The translations under genes were made by a program, and so were the position numbers. This document shows, piece by piece, positions 36,311 through 46,667 of a stretch of DNA of 64,000 nucleotides. Numbering within the stretch: position 1 is the stretch's first letter; every line of letters begins with the position of its first letter. The notes beneath the pieces are model-generated. The model had not been told where the DNA came from, made no database searches, and worked only from the letters and a program-made list of their open reading frames with translations. Source of the stretch: CACIIZ01 sp045565285 (GTDB lineage: Bacteria; Pseudomonadota; Alphaproteobacteria; Rhodobacterales; Rhodobacteraceae); contig JBJLFR010000021.1 of the NCBI GenBank assembly GCA_045565285.1, forward strand, positions 1 to 64,000, in the 5' to 3' direction.

Positions 36311-36828
36311 CAATTTAACTCTAACATGCTTTTTTATTAGATTATTTGAATAATTCTAACAAAGGGTAGACCAAAAAGTAGACGAGCATGGCTCTTAAAT
36401 GTTATTAATACGTTGTGTTTGTTATTATTTAAAGGCGTATTCTATCCGATTTAAGGTCTTACTATAAGACTGTACGAATATCAATTTCAAACTCTTTTAA
36501 TGAGCATTTATAAATCCTGAAATATTATATTATAGTGGAGAATTTAGATATTTATGATTTAATTTTTTAAAAAATTAATTTGTATATATATCACTGTATT
36601 AACTTAATAATTCGATGGGTTGATAATTTTACCGATTGCAAACATATATAGTAAAAGCACTAAACTAATCTAGTGCCACCTTTAAGTTAAATATTAATTA
36701 TTCTCGTATATTTTGTTTAATGCTAAATTTTGAAATATTTTAATATATTTTTGATGTTTTTTTGTTTTTTTTGATTCACATTTTTTTTAATTATGTTTAT
36801 ATATTGAAATTTTAGGGGGGAAAATTAC
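36311..36828. other. Intergenic region before formate dehydrogenase
   Basis: This 518-bp, very A/T-rich gap carries no supported gene. It presumably contains the fds promoter. Long T tracts lie at 36740-36800. The strong AGGGGGG ribosome-binding site at 36814-36820 belongs to the gene starting at 36829. A possible lost-integrase start lies near 36390. Confidence 0.5.
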
Positions 36829-38519
36829 TTGGTAAGATCTCATTTTTTGTCAAATGTATCAAGAGATCCAAGTCTTCCAAAAGGTAGACAAACCGATGAG
36901 ATATCGGAAAAAGAGGTCAAAGAGATTTTGGGTGACTTGCCCATTGAGCGTTCTCAGTTAATTGAAGCTTTTACATCTAATACAAGATGAACTTAACTGT
37001 TTAAGTCAAAAGCATTTAAAGGCATTATCTGAATTATTCAAAATTAGCCAAGCGGAAGTGTTTGAAGTTGCTTCTTTTTTATCATCATTTTGATATAATT
37101 AAAGATGATGAAACATTAAATCATGAATTAACAATAAGAATTTGTGACGGACTTTCTTGTGAAATGTTTGGTGCTAAAAAATTTAATAAAAAATGTCGGT
37201 GATCTAATTGATAAAAATAAGATAAGAATTCAAAAAGTTCCATGCATAGGTCGCTGTGCTAATGCACCAGCAGCGCAAGTTGGAAAAAGGGCTGTGAATA
37301 ATGCTACTCCTTTGAAACTGGTAAAATTTTCAAAAGGTAATTTGTTACCAGAAAATCCCAAAATATCAAAATTTAAATGATTATACAAAATTAGGAGGCT
37401 ATGATTGTTTAAAAAAAGTAATAACTAATAAATTAAATTTAAAAACAGCTATTTCAATTTTATCTAATTCTGGACTAAGAGGATTAGGAGGAGCAGGATT
37501 TCCAGTAAATAAAAAATGGGAAATAGTAAACTCTTATAATGGTGTTAGGTACATGACAATTAATGGGGATGAAGGGGAACCTGGTACCTTTAAAGATAGA
37601 TTTTGGTTAGAGAGTAATCCACATAAAATGCTAGAAGGTGCGCAAATAGCAGCCCTTTTAGTTGGTTGTAGCAAAATTTTATTTATATATGAGAGATGAA
37701 TACCCTGCAGTTTTAGAAATACTAAAATTAGAAATTGAGAAATTAAAAAAAACTAGTTTTTGGTTAATTCCAATGGAAATAAGAAGGGGTGCTGGAGCAT
37801 ATATATGTGGTGAAGAAAGTGCTATGATAGAGTCAATTGAAGGAAAAAGAGGATTACCTAGACATAGACCTCCTTATATTGCTGAAAAAGGATTATTTGG
37901 TAGGCCCACCTTGAATCATAATATAGAGACTTTATTTTGGGTGCCAGAAATTTTATCAAAAGGAGCAGAATGGTTTGCAAATTTAGGTTTTAATCAAAAT
38001 CATAAGGGAGTACGTTCTTACAGTGTTTCAGGTAGAGTATTAAAACCTGGTGTTAAAGTTGCACCATCAGGTATACCTGTAAAAAAATTAATAGATGATT
38101 ATTGTGGTGGAATGTTGCCTGGACATGAATTAAAAGCATTCTTTCCGGGAGGAGCTTCAGGAGGTATTTTTCCTGCTCATATGTCTAATCTAGGTCTGGA
38201 TTTTGGGATTTTTGAACCACATGGAGGATTTGTTGGTTCTCATGCGGTTGTTATATTATCTCAAAATGATAGTATTTTAGATGCAGTAATAAATACAATC
38301 AATTTTTTTAAACATGAGAGTTGCGGTCAGTGTACTCCTTGTAGAAATGGAACAGAAAAATTAAGCGCATTGCTTTCTGGATGTAGTAAAGATACTAAAA
38401 TTTATGAAGACTTAATTGTTGTTATGAGAGATAGTTCTATATGTGGTTTAGGTCAAGCCGCTACAAATTGTTTAAATCATTTATTAAAATATTTTCCAGA
38501 GGAATTAAATGGCACTTGA
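36829..38519 (+). pseudogene. fdsB: Formate dehydrogenase FdsG-FdsB (apparently fused), about five frameshifts
   Basis: The first third is the NuoE-like gamma subunit: HLIQDELN, QAEVFEVASF, RICDGLSC and PCIGRCANAPAA supply 2Fe-2S cysteines. The rest is the NuoF-like beta subunit: GLRGLGGAGFP, NGDEGEPGTFKDR, RRGAGAYICGEESA (FMN/NAD site) and ESCGQCTPCRNGTEK (4Fe-4S). Frame changes occur near 36967, 37075-37080 (T6), 37176-37193 (A runs), 37358-37370 and 37678-37681 (T4). Joined, the subunits form one frame of about 563 codons. Both parts keep all cofactor residues. The TTG start at 36829 follows AGGGGGG. The stop overlaps the fdsA start by 11 bases. Confidence 0.75.
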
Positions 38520-41319
38520 TGATAAAAAAGTAATTAATAAATCAATAGATTTTACTCTGAATGGAAAAATTGTTTCTGCATGTGAAGACGAAACAATTTG
38601 GCAAGTAGCTCAGCGTTTAAGTATTGAAATTCCTTACCTATGTTGGAAAGATAGCCCTGGTTATCGTCCTGATGGTAATTGCAGGGCTTGTATGGTTGAA
38701 ATTGAAGGTGAAAGAGTATTAGCTGCCTCATGTTTGCGAAAGCCTTCAACTGGAATGAAAGTTGTCACTTCTAATCCGAGAGTTGAGAAAAATAGAGAGT
38801 TAGTTTTTGAACTTTTAAAATCTGATATGCCAAAGCGTGAGGAAAGTCCTGATCCAGATTCGCACTTTTGGGATCAATCAGTTAAAGTTTTGGGTGATAA
38901 AGTATCTCGTTTTCCAAGTTCAAGACCTGGTGCTTCAAAAGAAATTCCTGTAGACAGTATTTTTCATGATGCTTCGCACCCTTCTATTGCTGTTAATTTA
39001 GATTCTTGTATTTCTTGTGGCTTGTGCGAGAGGGCTTGTAAAGAAGTTCAAGTTAACGACGTAATTGGAATGGGTAGTAGAGGAGAAGATGCAAAACCTG
39101 TCTTTGATTTAGAAGACCCAATGGGATTAAGTTCGTGTGTAGCTTGTGGTGAGTGTATACAAGCTTGTCCAACTGGTGCCTTAATGGAAAAAAGTTTACT
39201 AAATTCAAATTCTACAAAAAGAGAAATTTATCCAGATAAAGTAGTAGATAGTGTTTGCCCATTTTGTGGAGTTGGGTGTCAAACTTCAGTAAGCGTTAAA
39301 GGAAATGATATAGTTAAAGTCGATGGAAGACAGGGACCTGCTAATCGTGGAAAACTTTGTGTAAAAGGTCGTTTTGGCATGGATTATGTTATGTCTTCAG
39401 AAAGATTAACTAAGCCTCTAATTAGATTAAAATCTGCCAAAAAATATCCTGAAGTAAATTTAAACTTTGAAGATATCCCTAAGAATTTTAGAGAAGCTAC
39501 TTGGGATGAAGCTTTAGAGGTTGCCGCTCAAGGTTTTTTAAAAATTCTAAAGACTAGTGGTGGTAATTTTTTATGTGGATTTGGTTCTGCAAAAGGTACA
39601 AATGAAGAAGCATACTTATTTCAAAAATTTATAAGACAAGCTTTTGGAACAAATAACGTAGATCATTGTACTAGGTTGTGCCATGCATCATCTGTTGCAG
39701 CTCTTATGGAAGGAATTGGGAGTGGTGCTGTATCTGCTCCATTTACTTCAGCGGAAGACAGTGATTGTATAATGGTTATAGGTGCAAGACCTGAGCAAAA
39801 TCACCCAGTAGCTGCTACTTATCTTAAACAAGCAGCTAAAAGAGGTGCAAAACTTTTAGTTTTTGACCCCAGAAAACAAAATTTAATGAGATATGCTTCT
39901 CATCCAGTAATTTTTAAGCCAGGTTGTGATGTTGCTCTTCTAAATTCTATGTTACATGTCATTATTGACGAGCGGTTATATGATGAGCAGTACATACAAG
40001 CTAATGTAGAAGGTTTTGAGGCTCTTCAAAAGAAAGTCAAGGATTTTTCACCAGAAAAAATGGAAGAGATATCTGGGGTACCTGCTGATTACGTTCGAGA
40101 ATTTTCTAGGATTTATGCTAATTCTGAAAAATCGATTATTTTTTGGGGTATGGGCGTTTCTCAGCATGTCCATGGCACAGATAATTCTAGATGTTTAATA
40201 GCATTATCTTTAATAACTGGTCATGTGGGAAGATCAGGTACAGGTCTACACCCATTAAGAGGTCAGAATAATGTGCAAGGAGCTTCAGATGCAGGATTAA
40301 TTCCAATGGTTTATCCAAATTATCAATCAGTTGAGGACGAAACTATTCGAAACTATTTTGAAGATAAGTGGGGCCGTTCTTTAGATCCTTCAAAAGGTTT
40401 GACTGTTGTTGAGATAATGAATCGTATAGTAAATAGTCAAATGTTTGGAATGTATGTTATGGGAGAAAACCCTGCCATGTCTGATCCAGATCAAAAACAC
40501 GCTAGGTTAGCTTTGTCAAAGTTGCAACATTTGGTGGTACAAGATATTTTCTTCACGGAAACAGCTTGGTTTGCTGATGTTATTTTTCCAGCTTCTGCCC
40601 AACCTGAAAAAACAGGAACTTACACAAACTCAAATCGACAAGTTCAGATCGGTTTTCCCGTTAGAAAAACACCGGGGGAAGCTAAACAAGATTGGAAACT
40701 CATAGTTGAATTAGCAAACAAATGTGAACTTGAATGGCAATATAAAAGTATTTCCTCTGTATATAAAGAAATGGCTTCAACAATGTCTAGTTTAAATAAT
40801 ATTACTTGGGAGAGATTGGAAAAAGAAGGTGCAGTGTGTTATCCCGTTGATGATAAAAAAAGTTTTGGGAACGAAATATTGTTTTCTGATGGGTTTCCTA
40901 CTCCTAGTGGTAAGGCCAAAGTTGTTCCTTCTGGTTTACTCCCACCAGATGAAGTACCCAATAAAAAGTATCCATTTATTTTAACAACTGGAAGGTTATT
41001 AGAGCATTGGCATACTGGAGCTATGACAAGAAGGTCAGCTATGTTAGAAGCACAGGAACCTATTCCTACTGTTTCAATGAATCCTAATGATATCAGAAAA
41101 TTAGGTTTGAAAAGAGGAGAAAAAGTTTTGGTAGAGACCAAAAGAGGTATAATAGAAATTTTTTTAAGAGAAGACAGAGATGTAAGTAAAGGCATGCTTT
41201 TTATTCCTTTTTGTTTTACAGAATCTCCTGCAAATAAACTTACTAATCCAAATTTAGATCCATTTGGTAAAATTCCAGAATTCAAATATGCAGCTGCTAG
41301 GATTTATAAATCTAATTGA
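38509..41319 (+). CDS. fdsA: NAD-dependent formate dehydrogenase alpha subunit
   Basis: Catalytic Mo/W-bis-PGD subunit of soluble NAD-dependent formate dehydrogenase, 936 residues, oxidising formate to CO2. The N-terminal NuoG-like 2Fe-2S domain has CWKDSPGYRPDGNCRACMVE, and two 4Fe-4S clusters are CISCGLCERACKE and CVACGECIQACPTG. The molybdopterin domain begins with VCPFCGVGC. HCTRLCHASSV holds the catalytic cysteine, with no selenocysteine. The C-terminal TTGRLLEHWHTGAMTRRS segment is typical of formate dehydrogenases. It overlaps fdsB upstream. fdsC and fdsD accessory genes are not adjacent. Confidence 0.96.
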   Translation: MALDDKKVINKSIDFTLNGKIVSACEDETIWQVAQRLSIEIPYLCWKDSPGYRPDGNCRACMVEIEGERVLAASCLRKPSTGMKVVTSNPRVEKNRELVFELLKSDMPKREESPDPDSHFWDQSVKVLGDKVSRFPSSRPGASKEIPVDSIFHDASHPSIAVNLDSCISCGLCERACKEVQVNDVIGMGSRGEDAKPVFDLEDPMGLSSCVACGECIQACPTGALMEKSLLNSNSTKREIYPDKVVDSVCPFCGVGCQTSVSVKGNDIVKVDGRQGPANRGKLCVKGRFGMDYVMSSERLTKPLIRLKSAKKYPEVNLNFEDIPKNFREATWDEALEVAAQGFLKILKTSGGNFLCGFGSAKGTNEEAYLFQKFIRQAFGTNNVDHCTRLCHASSVAALMEGIGSGAVSAPFTSAEDSDCIMVIGARPEQNHPVAATYLKQAAKRGAKLLVFDPRKQNLMRYASHPVIFKPGCDVALLNSMLHVIIDERLYDEQYIQANVEGFEALQKKVKDFSPEKMEEISGVPADYVREFSRIYANSEKSIIFWGMGVSQHVHGTDNSRCLIALSLITGHVGRSGTGLHPLRGQNNVQGASDAGLIPMVYPNYQSVEDETIRNYFEDKWGRSLDPSKGLTVVEIMNRIVNSQMFGMYVMGENPAMSDPDQKHARLALSKLQHLVVQDIFFTETAWFADVIFPASAQPEKTGTYTNSNRQVQIGFPVRKTPGEAKQDWKLIVELANKCELEWQYKSISSVYKEMASTMSSLNNITWERLEKEGAVCYPVDDKKSFGNEILFSDGFPTPSGKAKVVPSGLLPPDEVPNKKYPFILTTGRLLEHWHTGAMTRRSAMLEAQEPIPTVSMNPNDIRKLGLKRGEKVLVETKRGIIEIFLREDRDVSKGMLFIPFCFTESPANKLTNPNLDPFGKIPEFKYAAARIYKSN

Positions 41320-42295
41320 CAGAACTTTCTTTATTAGAAAATCCTCGTTCATTAAAGGGTGTTATATTAAATTGTAATTTATAACATTTTGAAAAATGTG
41401 AAGAAGAAGTGAAACCTGTTGCCATTGCTATTTGTAATACATTCATTTCGGTTTGTAAAAGTAGATGTCTAGCTTTTTGAAGCCTAATTTTCATATAATA
41501 GTTTTTTGGAGATAATTTAAAAAAACGCTGAAAAAGTCTTTCTAGTTGCCTTAAAGAAATTCCTAGGTCAATAGCTATATCAGATGGTTTCAATGGTTCT
41601 TCTATATTTATTTCCATGATTTGAATAGCATTTAATATCCTTGGGTTTCTTACACCTACTCTGTTAGGTATAAGTGGGAGCTGTCTGTCAAATTCTGTTC
41701 TTATTGAATCATGTAAAACTTGATCTGCAATTTTTTTTGCAAAATTTACTCCATAATCTTGGGAGATAATATTAAGCATAAGATCTATTGATGCTGTACC
41801 TCCAGCAGCAGAAAATCTTTTTTTATCAATTGTATATATTGAGTCAGTTATATTTAAGTATTCAAATTCTTCTTTTAAGGATTCCCTATTTTCCCAATGT
41901 ATTGTTGAGGAAACATCGTTAATTATACCAGCTTTGGCTAAGATATATGTTCCAGTACATATAGATCCTATATATATTTGTTTTCGAGATTCTTTTCTAA
42001 TCCAATTAAGTATTGTTTTTGTGATATTTTTCTTAATATTCTCACCGCTGCAAAATATTAAATAATCATTATTTCTAATTTGATGAATAGAACTATCTAC
42101 ATCAAAATAAAAACCAGAAGAACATTTCACTCTTTCACCTGTTTCAGAAGCTATTTTCCAAGAATATAATTCCTTTTGAGCTAGTCGATTTGCTAATCTT
42201 AATGGTTCTATAGCATTACTAAATGCTATAAGAGAAAAGTCGTTTATAAGAACAAAAACAAAACTTTTAAGCTCTAATTTTTTTTGAAAATTCAT
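41312..42295 (-). CDS. GlxA-type transcriptional regulator (DJ-1/PfpI + AraC HTH)
   Basis: Regulator of 327 residues. An N-terminal DJ-1/PfpI-like domain (residues 1-190, with GSICTGTYILAKAGI in the nucleophile-elbow position and TIHWENRE) is followed by an AraC-type double helix-turn-helix (LKPSDIAIDLGISLRQLERLF, NVLQIAMATGFTSSSHFSKCY). GlxA-like regulators control amine, betaine or amino-acid catabolism. The gene overlaps the fdsA 3' end by 8 bases in convergent orientation, so a link with formate oxidation is possible but not shown. Confidence 0.9.
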   Translation of the reverse strand: MNFQKKLELKSFVFVLINDFSLIAFSNAIEPLRLANRLAQKELYSWKIASETGERVKCSSGFYFDVDSSIHQIRNNDYLIFCSGENIKKNITKTILNWIRKESRKQIYIGSICTGTYILAKAGIINDVSSTIHWENRESLKEEFEYLNITDSIYTIDKKRFSAAGGTASIDLMLNIISQDYGVNFAKKIADQVLHDSIRTEFDRQLPLIPNRVGVRNPRILNAIQIMEINIEEPLKPSDIAIDLGISLRQLERLFQRFFKLSPKNYYMKIRLQKARHLLLQTEMNVLQIAMATGFTSSSHFSKCYKLQFNITPFNERGFSNKESSVN

Positions 42296-42452
42296 AGTTT
42301 ATCAATCAAGCTTCTTGCATAATTTAATCATAAATGTTTAAAACGATTCATATATTTTGATATTTCATTGAAGAAATATTTACGTCAATAACTAAATAGC
42401 ATTATTATATTAATATTAAATGTAGTGAAAATTAAATTTTGGTAAGATAAAT

Positions 42453-43811
42453 ATGGTTCAATTGTGGGATAAATCCTCTTGGAGAATTAAAAAAAGGCAT
42501 CAAATGCCTGATTATAATGATAAAGAAAAGCTTAAGTTGGTTGAAAACTCATTAAAAAATCTTCCTCCTTTGGTATTTGCGGGTGAAGTCAGGAATTTAA
42601 AAAAAGATTTAGCCAAGGTAGAATCTGGAAATGCTTTTTTATTGCAGGGTGGAGACTGTGCTGAAAGTTTTGAAGAATTTTCTGCAGATTTAATAAGAGA
42701 TACTTTTAAAGTTTTATTAAAAATGGCGGTAGTTTTAACTTTTGGCGGCAAAAAACCAGTTGTTAAGATAGGAAGAATGGCCGGTCAATTTGCTAAACCT
42801 AGATCTTCTGATTTTGAAATTGTAAATGGTCATAAATTACCATCTTATAGAGGTGATATTATAAATAATATTACGCCTACAATAGAAAACAGAGTGCCGA
42901 ATCCCCAGCGGATGTTAACAGCATATACACAGTCTTCTGCTACGCTCAATCTTCTTAGAGCCTTTAGTCAAGGTGGTTTTGCTGACATTAGCCGAGTACA
43001 CTCTTGGGTTCTTGAAAGCACTAAAGGAAATGATGGATATAAAAGGTTCTTTGAATTGGCTACAAAAATTACTAACTCATTAGAATTTATGAGAGCTGCT
43101 GGTGTAAATTCTGAAAATTCAGATTCATTAAGAAAAGTTGATTTTTATACCAGTCATGAAGCACTATTGCTAGAATATGAGGAGGCTCTATGTAGATTAG
43201 ATAGTACTACTGATTTACCTGTTGCAGGATCTGGACATATGATTTGGATTGGTGATAGAACTAGGCAGATTGATGGTGCTCATGTGGAATTTTGCAAAGG
43301 AGTGCAAAATCCAATTGGTCTTAAATGTGGCCCATCTACAGATCCAGATGAGCTTATTCAACTTTGCAAAATTTTAAACCCAGAAAACGAACCTGGGCGC
43401 TTGACATTAATTACTCGATTTGGCTCTGAATTAATTAATATTCATTTGCCTCAAATTATAAGATCGATAGAGAATGCTAAATTGAGGGTAGTATGGTGTT
43501 GTGATCCAATGCATGGGAATACAATAAAATCTTCTAATGGTTTTAAAACTAGACCTTTTGACAAAATATTAACTGAGGTAAAAGCTTTTTTTAAAATTCA
43601 TATGTCTGAGGGAACATATCCAGGTGGTATACACGTAGAAATGACTGGAAAAGATGTCACTGAATGTACTGGTGGAATAAAACCTATTGATGATAAGGAT
43701 TTACATTCAAGATATCATACAGCATGTGATCCAAGATTAAATGCTAGCCAATCTTTAGAATTGGCTTTTTTAATAGCTGAAGAAATGGAATCATTTACCC
43801 AAAATTCTTGA
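42453..43811 (+). CDS. aroG: Class II DAHP synthase
   Basis: 3-deoxy-7-phosphoheptulonate synthase of class II (plant/AroAII type), 452 residues, first step of the shikimate pathway. Conserved elements are LLQGGDCAESFEEF, KIGRMAGQFAKPRS, CDPMHGNT and GGIHVEMTGKDVTEC with metal ligands Cys, His, Glu and Asp. This class is typical of many alphaproteobacteria. It begins a long operon; its stop overlaps the region before serB. Confidence 0.94.
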   Translation: MVQLWDKSSWRIKKRHQMPDYNDKEKLKLVENSLKNLPPLVFAGEVRNLKKDLAKVESGNAFLLQGGDCAESFEEFSADLIRDTFKVLLKMAVVLTFGGKKPVVKIGRMAGQFAKPRSSDFEIVNGHKLPSYRGDIINNITPTIENRVPNPQRMLTAYTQSSATLNLLRAFSQGGFADISRVHSWVLESTKGNDGYKRFFELATKITNSLEFMRAAGVNSENSDSLRKVDFYTSHEALLLEYEEALCRLDSTTDLPVAGSGHMIWIGDRTRQIDGAHVEFCKGVQNPIGLKCGPSTDPDELIQLCKILNPENEPGRLTLITRFGSELINIHLPQIIRSIENAKLRVVWCCDPMHGNTIKSSNGFKTRPFDKILTEVKAFFKIHMSEGTYPGGIHVEMTGKDVTECTGGIKPIDDKDLHSRYHTACDPRLNASQSLELAFLIAEEMESFTQNS

Positions 43812-43813
43812 TT

Positions 43814-44680
43814 ATGGATGAATTAATAGGGATTATTACTAAAGAAGATTTTTTAGATGACGATCTCATTAAAGATGTTTTATTTATTCTTGGAGGGAGG
43901 TATCCTTTAAGGCTGGGAGAAGCAGGGTGCCAATTTTCAATTTGTAATAAATTTAGTTTTTCTGATTTAAATATTGTAAGAACTATGAAAGTTGATGTTA
44001 ATATCCTATCTAAAATTAATCGAGAAAAACAAATACTAGTTGCTGATATGGATAGTACTTTAATAAAGGAAGAGTGCATTGATGAACTCGCTAAATTTAC
44101 TGGAGTCTCAGAAAAAATTTTAGAAATTACAAATAGATCAATGAATGGAAAAATACTTTTTTCAGACTCATTTATTAAAAGAACTGAATTATTTAAAGGA
44201 GTTAAAACAGATATTTTAGAAGATTGTTTTAATCAATGTATTAATATTTCTAGAGGTGCGAAAACTCTAATAAATACTATGAATACAAGAAATGCCAGAA
44301 CCTATATTATTTCTGGAGGTTATAATTTTTTTGTAGGTAGAGTTGCTAAATTACTTAAAGTTTCAGGTTATTATTCAAATGATGCCATAATTCAAAATAA
44401 TATGTTTTCTGGAAAAGTAAAACAACCCATTATTGATGAAAAAGCTAAGTTAGATTTAGTAAAAAAAATTTGTAAAAAAAGTAATCTTAACTTAAAAAAC
44501 GTTATTGCTGTTGGTGATGGGGCTAATGATATAAAAATGTTGGAATCTGTTGGACACGGTATTGCTTTTAAAAGTAAGAAAATTGTAAAATCATATACAG
44601 ATATTCATATTGACTATTCAGATTTAACTTCACTTTTATTTTTACAAGGAATAAATCAGAAATATTTTGTTAGAAAATAG
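43814..44680 (+). CDS. serB: Phosphoserine phosphatase
   Basis: HAD-superfamily phosphoserine phosphatase, last step of serine synthesis. HAD motif I is VADMDSTLIKEECIDELA, motif II includes YIISGGYNFF, and motif III/IV is VIAVGDGANDIKMLE. A short N-terminal domain of about 70 residues precedes. The ATG at 43814 is preferred to the TTG at 43808. Head-to-tail with the DAHP synthase gene. Confidence 0.93.
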   Translation: MDELIGIITKEDFLDDDLIKDVLFILGGRYPLRLGEAGCQFSICNKFSFSDLNIVRTMKVDVNILSKINREKQILVADMDSTLIKEECIDELAKFTGVSEKILEITNRSMNGKILFSDSFIKRTELFKGVKTDILEDCFNQCINISRGAKTLINTMNTRNARTYIISGGYNFFVGRVAKLLKVSGYYSNDAIIQNNMFSGKVKQPIIDEKAKLDLVKKICKKSNLNLKNVIAVGDGANDIKMLESVGHGIAFKSKKIVKSYTDIHIDYSDLTSLLFLQGINQKYFVRK

Positions 44681-44683
44681 GAA

Positions 44684-45343
44684 ATGGTAAATAAACTTAA
44701 TTTTGATAGTATATTAGTTGTTATTTCTTCTCCCTCTGGAGCAGGGAAAACCTCTCTAGCAAATTCTATAGTAGAAGAATATCAAAGTATTTCTTTTTCT
44801 ACTTCCGTGACTACACGACCACCCAGGGATGGTGAAAAAAATGGAAGAGAATATTATTTCACTACTAAAGAAAAGTTTGATTTAATGATAAAAAGAGGGG
44901 AATTTATTGAGTATGCTGAAGTTTTTGGAAATTTTTATGGAACTCAAAAAGGTAAAACTGAAGAATTGTTAAATAATGGACAAGATATCATATTTGACGT
45001 AGATTGGCAGGGAGGAACTAAGATTAGAAATTCATATTTAGCTCCCTCAGTGATTTCAATATTTATTTTACCACCAAGCATAAAAACTTTACAAGAAAGA
45101 CTATTAACTAGAAACAAAGATGACAACAAAACAGTTAAACTCAGAATGAAAGAAGCTCGTTCTGAAATAAGCCATTGGTCTGAGTATGACTATATTTTGG
45201 TTAATAATAATTTTGAAAAAGTTAAAAAAAATATAATCAAAATTATTGAAATAGAAAAAATCAAAAGGAATAGGCAAAATTACTTACCAGATTTTATATC
45301 AAAATTGAATAATGAATTTGATGATTTTATAAATAAAACTTAA
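44684..45343 (+). CDS. gmk: Guanylate kinase
   Basis: GMP kinase, 219 residues. P-loop SSPSGAGKTSL, GMP-binding STSVTTRPPRDGEKNGREYYF and the lid region RLLTRNKDD are clear. It follows serB by 3 bases and precedes the carbonic-anhydrase-like gene by 4 bases, so it is embedded in an operon. Confidence 0.95.
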   Translation: MVNKLNFDSILVVISSPSGAGKTSLANSIVEEYQSISFSTSVTTRPPRDGEKNGREYYFTTKEKFDLMIKRGEFIEYAEVFGNFYGTQKGKTEELLNNGQDIIFDVDWQGGTKIRNSYLAPSVISIFILPPSIKTLQERLLTRNKDDNKTVKLRMKEARSEISHWSEYDYILVNNNFEKVKKNIIKIIEIEKIKRNRQNYLPDFISKLNNEFDDFINKT

Positions 45344-45347
45344 TTTT

Positions 45348-45884
45348 ATGAATATTTATAATTTGGATAAATTAGAACCTAAATTAATTGATCCTGAAAA
45401 TACTTGGATAGCTCCAGGGGCGCATATAATTGGATCTGTTGAAATAAACTCAGGTGTGTCTGTTTGGTTTGGTTCAGTTATACGTGGTGATAATGAAAAT
45501 ATAATATTAAAAAAAAATACTAATATTCAGGAGAATTCAATCTTACATACTGATAAAGGATTTCAACTAATAATAGGTGAAGGCTGTACTGTAGGACATT
45601 CTTCTATACTTCATGGATGTATAATTTCTTCTAATACTCTTATTGGTATGGGCTCAGTATTATTGAACGGTTCTTCAATTGGAGAAAATTGTATAATTGG
45701 GGCTGGTTCTTTAGTCGTGCAAAATCAAGTAATACCAAATGGAAGTTTGGCACTAGGCAGACCAGCTAAAATAGTTAGAAAAATTAACAAAAAAGAAATA
45801 AAATCGATAGAAAAATCAGCAATTACATATACTAAAAAAATTAAAATTTATCAAGATAAATTACGAAAAATTTCACTAAAATAA
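45348..45884 (+). CDS. Gamma carbonic anhydrase family protein
   Basis: Left-handed beta-helix (hexapeptide-repeat) protein of 178 residues in the gamma-carbonic-anhydrase/YrdA family. VWFGSVIRGDNENI carries the conserved Arg/Asp. Possible zinc histidines lie in SILHTDKGF, TVGHSSILHG. It may hydrate CO2, which would suit a RuBisCO-bearing cell, but many family members have no measured activity. Fifth position is in an operon with biosynthetic genes, not with cbb. Confidence 0.88.
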   Translation: MNIYNLDKLEPKLIDPENTWIAPGAHIIGSVEINSGVSVWFGSVIRGDNENIILKKNTNIQENSILHTDKGFQLIIGEGCTVGHSSILHGCIISSNTLIGMGSVLLNGSSIGENCIIGAGSLVVQNQVIPNGSLALGRPAKIVRKINKKEIKSIEKSAITYTKKIKIYQDKLRKISLK

Positions 45885-45893
45885 TAGCCTAAG

Positions 45894-46667
45894 ATGAATT
45901 TATATCAGAAAAGATTTGAAATTCGGTTCACTTTAAATAAAAATGAGATTATTGAATCCCAGAAACTTAGGCACAAAGTTTTTATAGAAGAAATGGGGAA
46001 TGGTGATAAAAAAGTACAAAATTTTTCTAATTTAGAAAAAGATGAATTTGACGATCATTGTAGACATTTAATTATTATTGACCATAAAAATTCAAAAAAA
46101 AATTCAAAAAGTAAAATTATTGGTGTTACCCGATTAATGCTTAGTGAGGATTCCAAAAATGGTATTGGATTCTATTGTTCGCAAGAGTTTAATTTAAGCC
46201 CAATAATATCATCAAAAAAAAATTGTTTAGAAATAGGAAGAACATGTATTGATTATCATTATAGAAACACTTTGATCTTACATTATTTATGGATAGAACT
46301 AGGTGGTTTTTGTTCTAAAAATAATGTTGAACTTTTATTTGGTGTTGCTTCTTTTAATGGTAATAATGTTAAAAAAATTGAAATGGCACTTAGTCACATT
46401 CATAACAAATATCTTTTACCTCCTAAAATTAGACCAATGGCGCTAAAACATGGTTTTATTGAAATGAACATTATTCCAAAAGCAGAAATAAATAAATTTA
46501 GTGCTCTAAAACAAATACCGAATTTATTAAAAAGTTATTTAAGATTAGGAGCAAGAGTTGGAGAGGGAGCATTTATGGATAAAGAATTAAATACAATAGA
46601 TATACTTATAATGGTAGATATCTCGAGTATGACCAACAAATATAAAACGTATTATGAAAAATCATGA
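45894..46667 (+). CDS. olsB: OlsB-like ornithine N-acyltransferase
   Basis: GNAT-type acyltransferase of 257 residues resembling OlsB, which attaches a 3-hydroxyacyl chain from ACP to ornithine to form lyso-ornithine lipid. Recognisable are SQKLRHKVFIEEMG, CLEIGRTCIDYHYRN and YLRLGARVGEGAFMDKELNTIDILIMV. The last segment is very typical of the family. The adjacent PlsC-like gene overlaps by 14 bases, giving the standard olsB-olsA pair for phosphate-free membrane lipid. Confidence 0.86.
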   Translation: MNLYQKRFEIRFTLNKNEIIESQKLRHKVFIEEMGNGDKKVQNFSNLEKDEFDDHCRHLIIIDHKNSKKNSKSKIIGVTRLMLSEDSKNGIGFYCSQEFNLSPIISSKKNCLEIGRTCIDYHYRNTLILHYLWIELGGFCSKNNVELLFGVASFNGNNVKKIEMALSHIHNKYLLPPKIRPMALKHGFIEMNIIPKAEINKFSALKQIPNLLKSYLRLGARVGEGAFMDKELNTIDILIMVDISSMTNKYKTYYEKS

